DNA of 59,889 nucleotides from Microbulbifer halophilus (GTDB lineage Bacteria; Pseudomonadota; Gammaproteobacteria; Pseudomonadales; Cellvibrionaceae). The translations under genes were made by a program, and so were the position numbers. Below are positions 33,122 to 42,391 of this stretch, in pieces. The notes below the pieces were generated by a model. That model saw nothing but the letters and a program-made list of their open reading frames with translations, was not told the DNA's origin and did not search any database. Numbering within the stretch: position 1 is the stretch's first letter; every line of letters starts with the position of its first letter. Location: the NCBI RefSeq assembly GCF_026183675.1, contig NZ_JAPIVK010000011.1, positions 1 to 59,889 of the forward strand, read 5' to 3'.

Positions 33122-33503
33122 TTTTTTGAACAGGCGGTGGCCGGGAGCGCTGTTCCGGCACCGCGTGACCTTCCCGCTCCCCCTGCAGCCGGAATTCGCT
33201 TCACTCCGTCCGGGCTGCGCCTCGGTTCGACGATTTGTCATCCTGTCGCAATCCCCGTATTTGAAAATTACCGCGGTTCCGCCAACACTAGTGAGCTCAA
33301 GTTTCTGAGTGCGGTGTCGTGCCCGATGGTGCGCCTGCTCCGGAAACTGTGCACCCCGGAATCTGGGTTGTGGATTTCACAATCCGACAGCGATTGTCCT
33401 GCGCCGGGTGCGCGCTGTCATTACAATCTGTCCCTCGCCGGAATACGGAGGTTCCGGTGCCGTTCGGGCTTTCTCTCCGCATTGCGCAAAGGTTTTTGAC
33501 GGC
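33122..33503. other. Intergenic region before the RND operon
   Basis: 382 bases without a convincing gene. It should hold the promoter of the efflux operon. An open frame extends upstream of the adaptor gene to 33309, but its translation is not protein-like. Confidence 0.4.
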
Positions 33504-34688
33504 ATGAAGATTCTTGTATCCCTGTGGCAGCACCGCAATTACCGCGTGGCCGCCATCGTCGCCCTGCTGGCCCTGCTCTGGCTGGCCAGTGGCCTGCTGT
33601 TCTCCCCGTCCGGCGAGGATGATGCAGCGCAGGAGACCGGGGCGGAAAGCGATACCGGTGGCGAGCCCCTGCGGGTTCGCGCCCGCATCCTGGAGGCCCG
33701 GCCCTACACCAGCCGCGCACTGGTCAATGCGCACACGGAAGCCAACCGCAGCGTGCGGCTGAAGGCGGAACAGGACGGCGCCATTGCTGCGTTGCCGGTG
33801 GCCGAGGGCCGGTCGGTGCGCAAGGGCGACGTCATCTGCGAGATAGACCCGGAGGATCGCCCGGAACAACTGGAGCGGGCCAGGGCGGCGCTGCGCAAGG
33901 CGGAGCTGGATTTCAAAGGGGGCCGGCGCCTGGAGCAAAAGGGCCTGCAGTCGGACACCGCCATGGCGGAGCGGGAGCTGGCGCTGGCGGATGCCCGGGC
34001 CGAATTGGAACGCGCCCGGGTGGCGGTAGAAAAACTCAAGATCCGCGCGCCCTTCGATGGCGTGGTCAACCGCCGGGCCGTGGAGCTGGGGGATTTCATT
34101 CGCCGCGGCGAGGAGTGCGCGACCCTGCTGGACCTGGACCCGCTGCTGGTGGTGGGGGAAGTGTCGGAAACCCGGGTCGGCGACCTGACCCTGGGTGGTT
34201 CCGCCAGCGCCGAGCTGCAGCGGGGCCGGCGGGTGACCGGGCGGCTGCGCTATATCAGCCAGCAGGCCAGCGATACCACCCGCGCCTACCGGGTCGAAGT
34301 GGCGGTGGAGAATCCGCGCGGCGAACTGCGCGGCGGTATCAGCGGCCGCCTGGCGCTGCCCATCGGCGAGGTGATGGCGCACCGGATCAATTCGTCGCTG
34401 CTGACACTGGACGACCGCGGGGAACTGGGGGTACGCATTCTCGACGGCGCAAACCGCGTGCGCTTCGCCAATGTGGAACTGGTCGGGGAGGGCGACGACG
34501 GCGTCCGGGTCAGCGGCCTGCCCGACCGGGTCACCCTGATTACCGTGGGCCAGGAGTATGTCAGCGCCGGCGAAACCGTGGTCGCGGAAATGGAAGCCCC
34601 CGCACGGGAGCTGTCGCCGCCCGAAGACGCGGTGGCGCAGCCGGCGCTGGAGAAGGTGCGGCTCCCCGGTAAGGGGGAAACGCCATGA
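33504..34688 (+). CDS. RND efflux periplasmic adaptor (membrane-fusion protein)
   Basis: 394 residues from ATG 33504. Residues 10-35 form a single membrane helix or signal anchor (YRVAAIVALLALLWLASGLLF). The order of domains is typical: a barrel-sandwich half (NRSVRLKAEQDGAIAALPVAEG), a helical hairpin (ERARAALRKAELDFKG to ERARVAVEKLKIRAPFDGVV), then a beta-barrel domain (LLVVGEVSETRVGDLTLGG). It would join the inner-membrane pump to an outer-membrane channel. Its stop overlaps the pump gene start (ATGA), so the two are translationally coupled. Confidence 0.9.
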   Translation: MKILVSLWQHRNYRVAAIVALLALLWLASGLLFSPSGEDDAAQETGAESDTGGEPLRVRARILEARPYTSRALVNAHTEANRSVRLKAEQDGAIAALPVAEGRSVRKGDVICEIDPEDRPEQLERARAALRKAELDFKGGRRLEQKGLQSDTAMAERELALADARAELERARVAVEKLKIRAPFDGVVNRRAVELGDFIRRGEECATLLDLDPLLVVGEVSETRVGDLTLGGSASAELQRGRRVTGRLRYISQQASDTTRAYRVEVAVENPRGELRGGISGRLALPIGEVMAHRINSSLLTLDDRGELGVRILDGANRVRFANVELVGEGDDGVRVSGLPDRVTLITVGQEYVSAGETVVAEMEAPARELSPPEDAVAQPALEKVRLPGKGETP

Positions 34689-37600
34689 AACTGCTCGACA
34701 GTGCAATCGGCCGCTCCCGCAGCACCGTCAGCCTGATGCTGCTGGTGTTGCTGATCGGCCTGGCGGCGCGCGCCGGCATGACGGTGGAATCCAGCCCGGA
34801 GGTAACGCCGCCGTTCGTGATCGTGCAGGTCACCCACGACGGCATTTCCCCGGAGGATGGCGTGCGCCTGCTGGTGCGGCCGCTGGAGCAGGAAGTGCGC
34901 GCGATCGAGGGCGTGAAAGAGACGATTTCCACCGCGCGCGAGTCGCTGGCCTACCTGGTGATCGAATTCGATTCGGCGGTGGACGTGGATCACGCCCTGA
35001 ACGAGGTGCGCAACGCCGTCGACCGCGCCAAGGCGGAACTGCCGAGGGATGCGGACGAGCCGATTGTCGAGGAGGCCTCGGCGCAGCCGTTTCCCGCCAT
35101 CGTCGTCACCCTCGCCGGCGAGCAGGTGGGCGAACGGGTGCTGCTGCACAGCGCGCGCCACCTGAAACGCAAAATCGAAAACCTGGGCCAGGTGTTGTCC
35201 GCGGATATCAACGGCAACCGCGAGGAGGTGGTGGAAGCCACCATCGACCCGGTGCGCCTGGAGCATTACGGTGTCACCGGCGGCGAGCTGGTCAACGCGG
35301 TGCTGGGCAGCAACCTGCTGATTCCCGCCGGCGAGCTGGACACCGGCCGCGGCCGTTTCTCGGTCAAGGTGCCGGGCCTGATCGAAACCGCGCAGGATGT
35401 TTACGCCATCCCGCTGAAGCGTTCCGCTACCGGCGTGGTCACCCTGGGGGATGTCACCGATATCCGCCGCACCTTCAAGGACGCCTCCAGTTATACCAGT
35501 GTCAACGGCCGCCCGGCGCTGGCGATCAATGTGGAAAAGCGCAGTGACGCCAGTTCGGTGGCGCTGGCCGACGCCGTGCGCGAAATCGTCGACGCGGAGC
35601 GGTCCGGCCTGCCCCGCGGCGTGAAGGTGGACTACGTCTTCGACCAGTCCCAGTTCGCGCGGGATATGGTCAGCGAAATGCAGGGCAATATCCTCACCGC
35701 CATGCTGCTGGTGATGGTGATCGTGGTAGCGGCGCTGGGTTTCCGCTCCGGCATGCTGGTGGGGCTGGGGATTCCGTTTTCGCTGCTGTTCGGCTCCATC
35801 ATTACCTGGTATCTGGGCTACTCGTTCAACTTCATGGTGATGTTCGGCATGCTGCTGGCGCTGGGCATGCTGATCGACGGCTCTATCGTGATCACCGAGT
35901 TCGCCGACCGCAAAATGGCCGAGGGCCTCTCGGCCCGCGTGGCCTATCTGCTTTCCGTGCAGCGCATGTTCTGGCCGGTGGTAGCCTCCACCGGCACCAC
36001 CCTGGCCGCTTTCCTGCCGATCATGTTCTGGCCCGGCGTGGTGGGCGAATTCATGCGCTACCTGCCGGTGACGGTATTTTCGGTGCTGGCGGGTTCGCTG
36101 CTGTACGCGCTGTTTTTCGCCCCGGTGCTGGGCTCGCTGTTCGGCAGGGGCAGGCTCGATCCGGGCACGCAGCAGTACCTGAGGCAACTGGAGATGGGCA
36201 AACCCACGGGGCTGCGCGGTATCACCGGGCGCTACGCGCGCCTGCTGGAATCGGTCGTGCGACGCCCGCTGACCGCCTTTGCGGTGACCATACTGGTGCT
36301 GGTGGGGATCTTTATCGGTTTCGGCCGCTTCGGCGCCGGGGTGGAATTCTTTACCGAGACCGAAGAGCAATACGGCAACGTGGAGATCCGCGCGCAGGGC
36401 AATCTGTCGGTGGCGGAGAAGAAGGCGCTGGTACAGGAAGTGGAAAAAGTGGTGCTGGCGGTACCCGAGGTGCGCGTCGGCTACACCGCCATCGGCTCCG
36501 GCGGCCTGTCCGGCAACACGGACCGGGCGCCAGACCGCATCGCCAACATGCTGGTGGAACTGCTGCCGGCGCAGCAGCGCGAGCGCAAGAGCCGGGAAAT
36601 CTTCGCCGATATCCGCGCGCGCACCGCCGACTTCGCCGGTATCAAGGTCGGTGCCAAACTCTTCGAGGGCGGGCCGCCGGTGGGCAAGGATATCGTGCTG
36701 GAGATGCGCTCGCGGGATTACGACACCCTGCTGGCGGAAACCTGGCGCCTGCAGCGGGCGCTGGAAAGCGGGTTCGAGGGGTTGCGGGATATCGTCAATA
36801 CCGCACCGCTACCCGGTATCCAGTGGGAGGTGCAGGTGGACCGCGCCAAGGCCGCGCTCTACGGCGCCGACCTCACCCAGGTGGGGCGCGCGGTGCAGCT
36901 GGTCACCAACGGCGTACTGATGGCCGAGTACCGCCCCGACGATACCGACGAGGAAGTGGATATCCGCATCCGCTACCCCGAGAGCGCCCGCGGTATCACC
37001 GCACTGGACCAAATGAAGGTCAATACCGGCCGGGGCGCCGTACCCATGGGCAGTTTCATCAGCGCCGAGGCCAGACCCAAGGTGGACAAGATCGAGCGCA
37101 TCGATGGCGTCACCCGCATGCAGGTGAAGGCCGATGTGGAGGAGGGCGTGCTGGCCGACGACAAGGTGCGCGAGATCCGCGCCTGGCTGGAGGAAAACCC
37201 GGTCGATGGCAGTGTCGAACTGCTGTTCCGCGGCGCCGACGAGGATCAGAACGAATCCCTGAGTTTTCTCGGCATCGCTTTCCTGCTGTCGCTGTTCCTG
37301 ATGTTCATCCTGCTGGTGACCCAGTTCAACAGCTTCTACCAGTCCCTGCTGATCCTGTCGTCGGTGGTGATGTCGACGCTGGGGGTAATGCTGGGGCTGC
37401 TGCTGACCCAGAGCACTTTCAGCGTGATCATGACCGGTGTGGGAATCGTGGCGCTGGCCGGTATCGTGGTGAACAACAATATCGTGCTGATCGACACCTA
37501 TAACCATGTACGCGCGAGCGAACCGGACCTGACGCGCGCGGCCGCCGCCGTGAAAGCGGCGGCGCAGCGTCTGCGGCCGGTATTCCTGACCACTGCCACC

Positions 37601-37852
37601 ACCATTCTCGGCCTGCTGCCGCTGGCGCTGGGAGTGAGTGTGGATATGGTGGGCCGCAATATCGTCGTCGGTGGCGTGATCGCCTCTTTCTGGGTCAAGC
37701 TCGCCAGTGCCATCGTCTACGGCCTGACCTTCTCCACCGTGCTGACCCTGATCGTGACGCCGGTGATGCTGGTACTGCCGGCGCGGCTGCGGGAATTGCC
37801 TTCCGCATTTGCTCCGTCGCGGGTGCGCAGTGCCCGGATGCGGGAGGGTTGA
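34685..37852 (+). CDS. RND efflux pump, inner-membrane permease
   Basis: 1055 residues with 12 membrane helices and two large periplasmic loops, the AcrB/HAE-type plan. Visible elements are SPEVTPPFVIVQVTHDGISPED, GMLLALGMLIDGSIVITEFADR in helix 4, and LLVTQFNSFYQSLLILSSV. In helix 4 the two adjacent aspartates of AcrB (Asp407-Asp408) are represented by Asp-Gly, a variant also known in other RND pumps, so proton coupling would rest on the single Asp. It exports an unknown compound using the proton gradient. No outer-membrane factor gene is adjacent; the barrel gene at 37978 is unlike TolC. Confidence 0.9.
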   Translation: MKLLDSAIGRSRSTVSLMLLVLLIGLAARAGMTVESSPEVTPPFVIVQVTHDGISPEDGVRLLVRPLEQEVRAIEGVKETISTARESLAYLVIEFDSAVDVDHALNEVRNAVDRAKAELPRDADEPIVEEASAQPFPAIVVTLAGEQVGERVLLHSARHLKRKIENLGQVLSADINGNREEVVEATIDPVRLEHYGVTGGELVNAVLGSNLLIPAGELDTGRGRFSVKVPGLIETAQDVYAIPLKRSATGVVTLGDVTDIRRTFKDASSYTSVNGRPALAINVEKRSDASSVALADAVREIVDAERSGLPRGVKVDYVFDQSQFARDMVSEMQGNILTAMLLVMVIVVAALGFRSGMLVGLGIPFSLLFGSIITWYLGYSFNFMVMFGMLLALGMLIDGSIVITEFADRKMAEGLSARVAYLLSVQRMFWPVVASTGTTLAAFLPIMFWPGVVGEFMRYLPVTVFSVLAGSLLYALFFAPVLGSLFGRGRLDPGTQQYLRQLEMGKPTGLRGITGRYARLLESVVRRPLTAFAVTILVLVGIFIGFGRFGAGVEFFTETEEQYGNVEIRAQGNLSVAEKKALVQEVEKVVLAVPEVRVGYTAIGSGGLSGNTDRAPDRIANMLVELLPAQQRERKSREIFADIRARTADFAGIKVGAKLFEGGPPVGKDIVLEMRSRDYDTLLAETWRLQRALESGFEGLRDIVNTAPLPGIQWEVQVDRAKAALYGADLTQVGRAVQLVTNGVLMAEYRPDDTDEEVDIRIRYPESARGITALDQMKVNTGRGAVPMGSFISAEARPKVDKIERIDGVTRMQVKADVEEGVLADDKVREIRAWLEENPVDGSVELLFRGADEDQNESLSFLGIAFLLSLFLMFILLVTQFNSFYQSLLILSSVVMSTLGVMLGLLLTQSTFSVIMTGVGIVALAGIVVNNNIVLIDTYNHVRASEPDLTRAAAAVKAAAQRLRPVFLTTATTILGLLPLALGVSVDMVGRNIVVGGVIASFWVKLASAIVYGLTFSTVLTLIVTPVMLVLPARLRELPSAFAPSRVRSARMREG

Positions 37853-37977
37853 TCCCCTGTCGGACAACCCTGTGATGTCCGTCGCAATATCGGCGGACGC
37901 TGTTCGTATTAATTGAAATTTTCTCGGCTACTCCCTCTAATTGCCGCTCCTTTATTTTGCACTTGGGGGAAGTTTCA

Positions 37978-38583
37978 ATGAAAAACCATAAGAAACTGTT
38001 GGCCGCGATGATTCTGGGCAGTGTGTCCTGCGGCGCGGCGGCACAACCAGAAAGTGGCGCCGCATACAGGAGCACCTGGGGGATGAGCGGCGAATTCCTG
38101 AGTCTCAATGCCGACGTGGCTGCGGCCAATGGCATTGCGGATAACGGGCTCGGGCTGGGCTTCAGTTACAGCGGTGAAAAGGGGCTGTTCAATTTTACCG
38201 CCGGAGCCAGTTTCTTTTTCATCGACGATGAAGCCGAGTTCAGCCAGCGGGTGGAAAACGACTGGACCGGGGACCAGTCGACCGAGGACTCTTCCATCGA
38301 TGCCGGCTCCCTGTATATCGATGCGGGTGTACAGTACCCGTTCAGCGGCAGGTTTGCGCTGGGCCTGAACGGCGGCTACCGCTACTTCAGTATCGACCGC
38401 AGTATCACCAACTGCCGCGACTGCTACAGCGAGGATATCGCTGTCGATAGCGATACCTATATCAAGCCCTTTGCGCGTTTCGGCTTCAACGAGCGGTGGT
38501 CCGGCACCCTGGCCTACTTTGCCTACACCGGCGACAAGGGCGCGGAGAACTCGCTGCAGCTTGAGGTGAATGTCGACTTCTGA
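37978..38583 (+). CDS. Small outer-membrane beta-barrel protein
   Basis: 201 residues from ATG 37978, with GGGGGAAG upstream. A signal peptide ends SCGAAAQ. The mature part alternates short strands with turns (GLGLGFSYSGEKGLFNFTAGASFFF, LYIDAGVQYPF, RFALGLNGGYRYFSI, IKPFARFGFNERWSGTLAYFAY) and ends LQLEVNVDF with the terminal Phe typical of outer-membrane barrels. Eight strands are likely. A CRDC pair near residue 145 may form a loop disulfide. Function unknown; it follows the RND pump at 125 bases. Confidence 0.7.
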   Translation: MKNHKKLLAAMILGSVSCGAAAQPESGAAYRSTWGMSGEFLSLNADVAAANGIADNGLGLGFSYSGEKGLFNFTAGASFFFIDDEAEFSQRVENDWTGDQSTEDSSIDAGSLYIDAGVQYPFSGRFALGLNGGYRYFSIDRSITNCRDCYSEDIAVDSDTYIKPFARFGFNERWSGTLAYFAYTGDKGAENSLQLEVNVDF

Positions 38584-38664
38584 TCGACCGGTAGCGCACC
38601 CGCCGGAAAATGGGCGGGCTTCGCTTTGCCCGTCCAGCCGGCCTGTCCCGGTGCCAGTCGGGAG

Positions 38665-39462
38665 TCACCCCGCCGTCAACCGATCCACCCGCAATCGCTC
38701 GCGATCGTCGAACAGCCGGCGCGCGCAGGTGGCGACGGCGGCGAAGGTGCCGAAGCCGGTGCCAGCGGCGATGGTGAACATGACCAGTATCTGGTATTTC
38801 ACTGCCAGCGCCGGCGGGCTGCCGGCCAGTATCTGGCCGGTCATCATGCCCGGCAGGGAGACGATACCGGCGGCGGCCATGGAGTTGATGATGGGCATCA
38901 GTCCCGCACGCATGGCCTCGCGGCGGAAATCGCTGCAGGCATCCGCCCAGGTCTCCCCCAGCATCAGCCGGTTCTCGATGATATCGCGCGAGCGGCGCGC
39001 GCTCTCGGTGAGCCGGTCCAGGCCCAGCGACACGCCGGTCATGGTGTTGCCCAGCAACATGCCCAGAAGCGGAATGGCGTATCGGGGGTCGTACCAGGGG
39101 TGTGGATCTATCACCGCCAGCAGCGTCAGCACCGTGACACTGAAAGCGGAAATGAACATGGAGACGGTGCCGATCGCAAAGCTCCAGCCGCCGCGCAGCC
39201 GGTATTTCTGTCGCGCCACCACCTCCCGCCCCGACAGCAGGAGCATGGCGATGCCCATCAACGCCACCCAGTGCAGGCTGCCCACCGCGAACAGCGCCTC
39301 CAGTACCAGGCCGATCAGCGCCAGCTGGATCGCAGTGCGGGCCGCGGCCACCAGCAGGGACCGGCCCAGCCCCAGGCGCGCGAAATGGGTGCAGGCCGCC
39401 AGGGCCACTACCAGCGAGGAAGCCAGGACCAGTTGCCACCAGGACAGTTCGATCGCGTTCAT
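38665..39462 (-). CDS. fetB: FetB-like ABC exporter permease
   Basis: 265 residues from ATG 39462, with about seven membrane helices. It matches the FetB/YbbM (UPF0014) family: ARTAIQLALIGLVLEALF, NTMTGVSLGLDRLTES, AGLMPIINSMAAAGIVSLPG and MMTGQILAGSPP. With FetA it is linked in Escherichia coli to iron homeostasis and oxidative-stress resistance. Its start overlaps the stop of the ATPase gene by four bases (ATGA on the reverse strand). Substrate here is by analogy only. Confidence 0.88.
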   Translation of the reverse strand: MNAIELSWWQLVLASSLVVALAACTHFARLGLGRSLLVAAARTAIQLALIGLVLEALFAVGSLHWVALMGIAMLLLSGREVVARQKYRLRGGWSFAIGTVSMFISAFSVTVLTLLAVIDPHPWYDPRYAIPLLGMLLGNTMTGVSLGLDRLTESARRSRDIIENRLMLGETWADACSDFRREAMRAGLMPIINSMAAAGIVSLPGMMTGQILAGSPPALAVKYQILVMFTIAAGTGFGTFAAVATCARRLFDDRERLRVDRLTAG

Positions 39463-40064
39463 GTCCGCACCGGTTCCTCCACCAGCCGCGCGCCCTCGAT
39501 GCGAAAGTGCCGGCCGGCCAGCCGCCGGATCTGCTCTCCGCCGTGGGCCACCCAGAGTACCGGGAGGCGGCGTTTGCGGATCAGGGGCAGCAGCCAGTCC
39601 TCTAACCGGCGCGTGGTCGTTTCGTCCAGGTTGGCGGTGGGTTCGTCCAGCAGCAGCGCCCGGGGCTCGCGGGACAGGGTCCGTACAAGGGCGAGGCGTT
39701 GCTTTTCCCCCGAAGACAGGCGGGACACGGACCAACTGGCTGTTTCATCACTGAAGCCCAGAGCCTCCAGTGCCTCCGGCATCGGTTTGTGCAGGTGTTC
39801 GCCGACGCTGTCGAACCACCAGGCGCTTTCCGCCGGTACCATCATCACCGAGCGCCGCCAGCGGTGGCCGGCCACGGCCCCCTGTTCCACACCCCCGAGG
39901 CGCGCTGTGCCGCCGTGGGGTTCCAGGTCCGAGACCGCGCGCAACAGCCGGCTTTTGCCGGAGCCGGAGGGGCCGGACAGGCAGACGATTTCCCCCGGCG
40001 CCACATCCAGGTGGATATCTTTCAGTGCACCGACTGCGATTCGCTCGAGGGTGAGGCCCGCCAA
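39459..40064 (-). CDS. fetA: FetA-like ABC exporter ATPase
   Basis: 201 residues, a compact ABC ATPase. Walker A is GPSGSGKS near residue 31, the signature is LSSGEKQRL near 116, Walker B is ALLLDEPT near 136, and the switch histidine is in VLWVAHGGEQ. It energises the FetB-like permease encoded directly downstream. The DUF2214 gene ends 13 bases upstream in the same direction, which could be one transcript. Confidence 0.88.
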   Translation of the reverse strand: MAGLTLERIAVGALKDIHLDVAPGEIVCLSGPSGSGKSRLLRAVSDLEPHGGTARLGGVEQGAVAGHRWRRSVMMVPAESAWWFDSVGEHLHKPMPEALEALGFSDETASWSVSRLSSGEKQRLALVRTLSREPRALLLDEPTANLDETTTRRLEDWLLPLIRKRRLPVLWVAHGGEQIRRLAGRHFRIEGARLVEEPVRT

Positions 40065-40077
40065 TGGTTTTCCCCGT

Positions 40078-40530
40078 TCAGCTGAACTGGCCGATGCCTT
40101 TGGCCATCATTGCCGCGGCTAGCAGAATGCCCACAATCGCCGCCAGCTCGATATGCACAATCCGGCGCATTGTTTTCCACTGGCGTTCGCTGACATCCGG
40201 CAGTTGTCCCTGTTTCAGCGATTTGCCCCAGGCGATGAAGCGCAGCGTCGGATAGATGGAAAGGAAGGCGGCCAGGAAAAACAGGGTCAGCTTTGCGTGG
40301 AAGGCACCGTTGCTGAAATAGTAGGCCGCGCCTTTCTCGAACAGGAAAACCCGCAACAGGCCCGCCACCAGCAACAGCCCTGCGGAAATGCCCAGTACCC
40401 GGTCGACGATCTGCAGCTTGCGCGCGTTCTCGAGCGTGAACTTCTGCCCCAACAGCACCAGTTCAATGGCGATGGCGGCCACCAGGGCGAAGGCGGCCAG
40501 GTGGTGCAGGAAAGCGAACAGGGTGGACAT
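40078..40530 (-). CDS. DUF2214 family membrane protein
   Basis: 150 residues from ATG 40530, with GGAG upstream. Four hydrophobic segments and the N-terminal pattern FAFLHHLAAFALVAAIAIELVLL, with paired histidines, fit the DUF2214/CopD-like small membrane-protein group. ENARKLQIVDRVLGISAGLLL and FHAKLTLFFLAAFLSIYP are further family stretches. The conserved histidines could bind heme or metal; that is an inference. Possible operon with fetAB. Confidence 0.78.
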   Translation of the reverse strand: MSTLFAFLHHLAAFALVAAIAIELVLLGQKFTLENARKLQIVDRVLGISAGLLLVAGLLRVFLFEKGAAYYFSNGAFHAKLTLFFLAAFLSIYPTLRFIAWGKSLKQGQLPDVSERQWKTMRRIVHIELAAIVGILLAAAMMAKGIGQFS

Positions 40531-40624
40531 ATTGGTCTCCGTTATTGGTGGAGTTTTTCTGGCAAAGGGGAATCTACCACAGGTTGATGAACACTTTTGC
40601 CTTCCCGCTCCGGCGGAGCGGCCC

Positions 40625-41305
40625 TCAGGCCGCCGGCAGTATTTTCCCACTCAGCATCTCCACCAGTCGATCCGTTGCACGATAGGCCCGGTCGATCGAC
40701 TGCCGGTGTCGCTCGTCACCGAACTCCTGGTACTCGATGCGGATCTCGCGGAAGTCCTCGACGCCCAGGTAGTGGCTCAGGGTGCGCAGGTGTGGCCCCA
40801 GGTGATTCATCGACTCGCGGATACCGCCCGGCTCGAAACCGAATTCGCCGCTGGTCGACAGCAGCACCAGCGTCTTGCCGGAGAGCATCGGCTGCAGCGG
40901 GAAGTCGCCCCGCGCCAGGTCGAAGGAGAAGGTTTTGCCGATCCGCACCACCTGATCGAACCAGGCCTTGAGGCTGGCCGGCATGCCGTAGTTGTACATG
41001 GGGGTGGCGATCAGGATCAGGTCCGCCTGTGCCACTTCGTCGATCAGCCGGTCGGAAAGGGCGAGCAGGGCCCGCTGTTCCGCGTTGCGGTCTCGCTCCG
41101 GGGTGAAAACCGCGGCGATCCAGTCCTCGCTGACAAAGTCCGGCGGCGTCGCACCCAGGTCCCGATAGATGAATTGATCTTCACCATTGTGTTCGCGCCA
41201 GCGCGCCTCGAAATGCCCGGAAAGGCCGCGTGAAAGGGAGCGGTAGGCGGGTACTTCGTGGTCTGCTCTACGTGCACTGGCGTCTATTTTCAGTATCTTT
41301 TTCAC
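40625..41305 (-). CDS. azoR: FMN-dependent NADH-azoreductase-like flavoprotein
   Basis: 226 residues with the flavodoxin-like fold of AzoR: KKILKIDASARRADHE at the N-terminus, LILIATPMYNYGMPASLKAWFDQV near residue 100, which binds FMN, and LVLLSTSGEFG near 150. Such enzymes reduce quinones and azo compounds with NADH. The gene is divergent from a LysR regulator with 116 bases between, an arrangement that suggests local control by a quinone or electrophile signal. Confidence 0.87.
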   Translation of the reverse strand: MKKILKIDASARRADHEVPAYRSLSRGLSGHFEARWREHNGEDQFIYRDLGATPPDFVSEDWIAAVFTPERDRNAEQRALLALSDRLIDEVAQADLILIATPMYNYGMPASLKAWFDQVVRIGKTFSFDLARGDFPLQPMLSGKTLVLLSTSGEFGFEPGGIRESMNHLGPHLRTLSHYLGVEDFREIRIEYQEFGDERHRQSIDRAYRATDRLVEMLSGKILPAA

Positions 41306-41421
41306 AGTTTCCTCCGGGGTTGTGTGTGATTGGGGGTTGCCAATATGGGCTCCGAAGGGGGCGTTGACAAAGGGTCAATATTCACATATAGATGAATTTT
41401 AATCATCTTGAGGGAGAAAGT

Positions 41422-42315
41422 GTGTTCGATCGGCCGGGCAGCCTGAACAGTATCCGCGTATTCGAATCCGCCGCGCGCCGGGGGAGTTTCAAGGAGGCCG
41501 CGGAGGAACTGCATATCACGCCGACAGCGGTCTCCCACCAGATCCGCAACCTGGAGGCGCAACTGAATGTGGCGCTGTTCGAGCGCCGCACCCGCGCCGT
41601 CTTCCTGACCGAGGCCGGCACCCGGCTGGCCGATGCGGCGCGCCTGTCGTTGCAGACACTGGCGGATGCCGTCGAGGAGATTTCCGGCCGGCCCGGCACT
41701 CTCACCATCAATACCACCAGTGCCTTTGCCACCCTGTGGCTGGTACCGCGGCTGCCGTCTTTTTACCGCTGCTGTCCGGACCTGTGGGTGGTGGTACAGT
41801 CCGACGAACGGCTGGTGGACCTGAAGCGGGAGCGGCAGGTGGATATCGCGATCCGCTATGGGCGCCCGCCGGGCGAGGGCGGGGCCGAGCCGCTGCTACA
41901 GGAGAATTTCGGCCTCTACGGCAGCGCCGACAGCCTCGCCCGGTTGCAAAAGGGCGAATCGGTGCCCCTGTTCGAAACCCGCTGGCAGAACCGCCGGCTG
42001 CCGCCGGTAACCGCGGCGCAGTGGCTGGAGCGCTTCGCGCCGCACGGGGAAAAGGTGGAGCACTACCACTACGACCAGGAGCTGCAGGTAATCCAGGCGG
42101 CGCTGGTGGGGCAGGGCCTGGCGTTTGCCAGCGAACTGCTGGTGGAGTCGGCGGTGCGGCGGGGCTGGCTGCGGCCCTATCGCGGGGCCTGCCAGTTGCC
42201 CGGCTTCGGCTACTATCTGCTCACCGTCGACGGGGACAGGCGGCCGAAGGTCGCGCGTTTTCGCACCTGGCTGAAGGAGCAGTTGTCTGCGGCGGCCGGT
42301 GACGGCGGTGACTGA
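41422..42315 (+). CDS. LysR-family transcriptional regulator
   Basis: 297 residues from GTG 41422, six bases after GAGGGAG; an ATG at 41392 would add ten residues but has no ribosome binding site. Residues about 5-65 are the LysR helix-turn-helix (LNSIRVFESAARRGSFKEAAEEL, ITPTAVSHQIRNLE, VALFERRTRAVFLTEAG). The rest is a GcvA-type effector domain (LWLVPRLPSFYRCCPDLWV, DIAIRYGRPPG, GQGLAFASELLVES). It is divergent from azoR and probably regulates it. Confidence 0.88.
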   Translation: MFDRPGSLNSIRVFESAARRGSFKEAAEELHITPTAVSHQIRNLEAQLNVALFERRTRAVFLTEAGTRLADAARLSLQTLADAVEEISGRPGTLTINTTSAFATLWLVPRLPSFYRCCPDLWVVVQSDERLVDLKRERQVDIAIRYGRPPGEGGAEPLLQENFGLYGSADSLARLQKGESVPLFETRWQNRRLPPVTAAQWLERFAPHGEKVEHYHYDQELQVIQAALVGQGLAFASELLVESAVRRGWLRPYRGACQLPGFGYYLLTVDGDRRPKVARFRTWLKEQLSAAAGDGGD

Positions 42316-42391
42316 AAGGTTTTTTGAATCGCTCGCGAATCGCCGCCATAATTCGCTCCCTTCCTGACAGAATAACTGAGACCGACGTTGT

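Noticed and set aside
38665..40530. FetAB and DUF2214 genes considered as part of the RND efflux operon
   Set aside because: They are on the opposite strand, convergent with the small barrel gene, and belong to an unrelated family.
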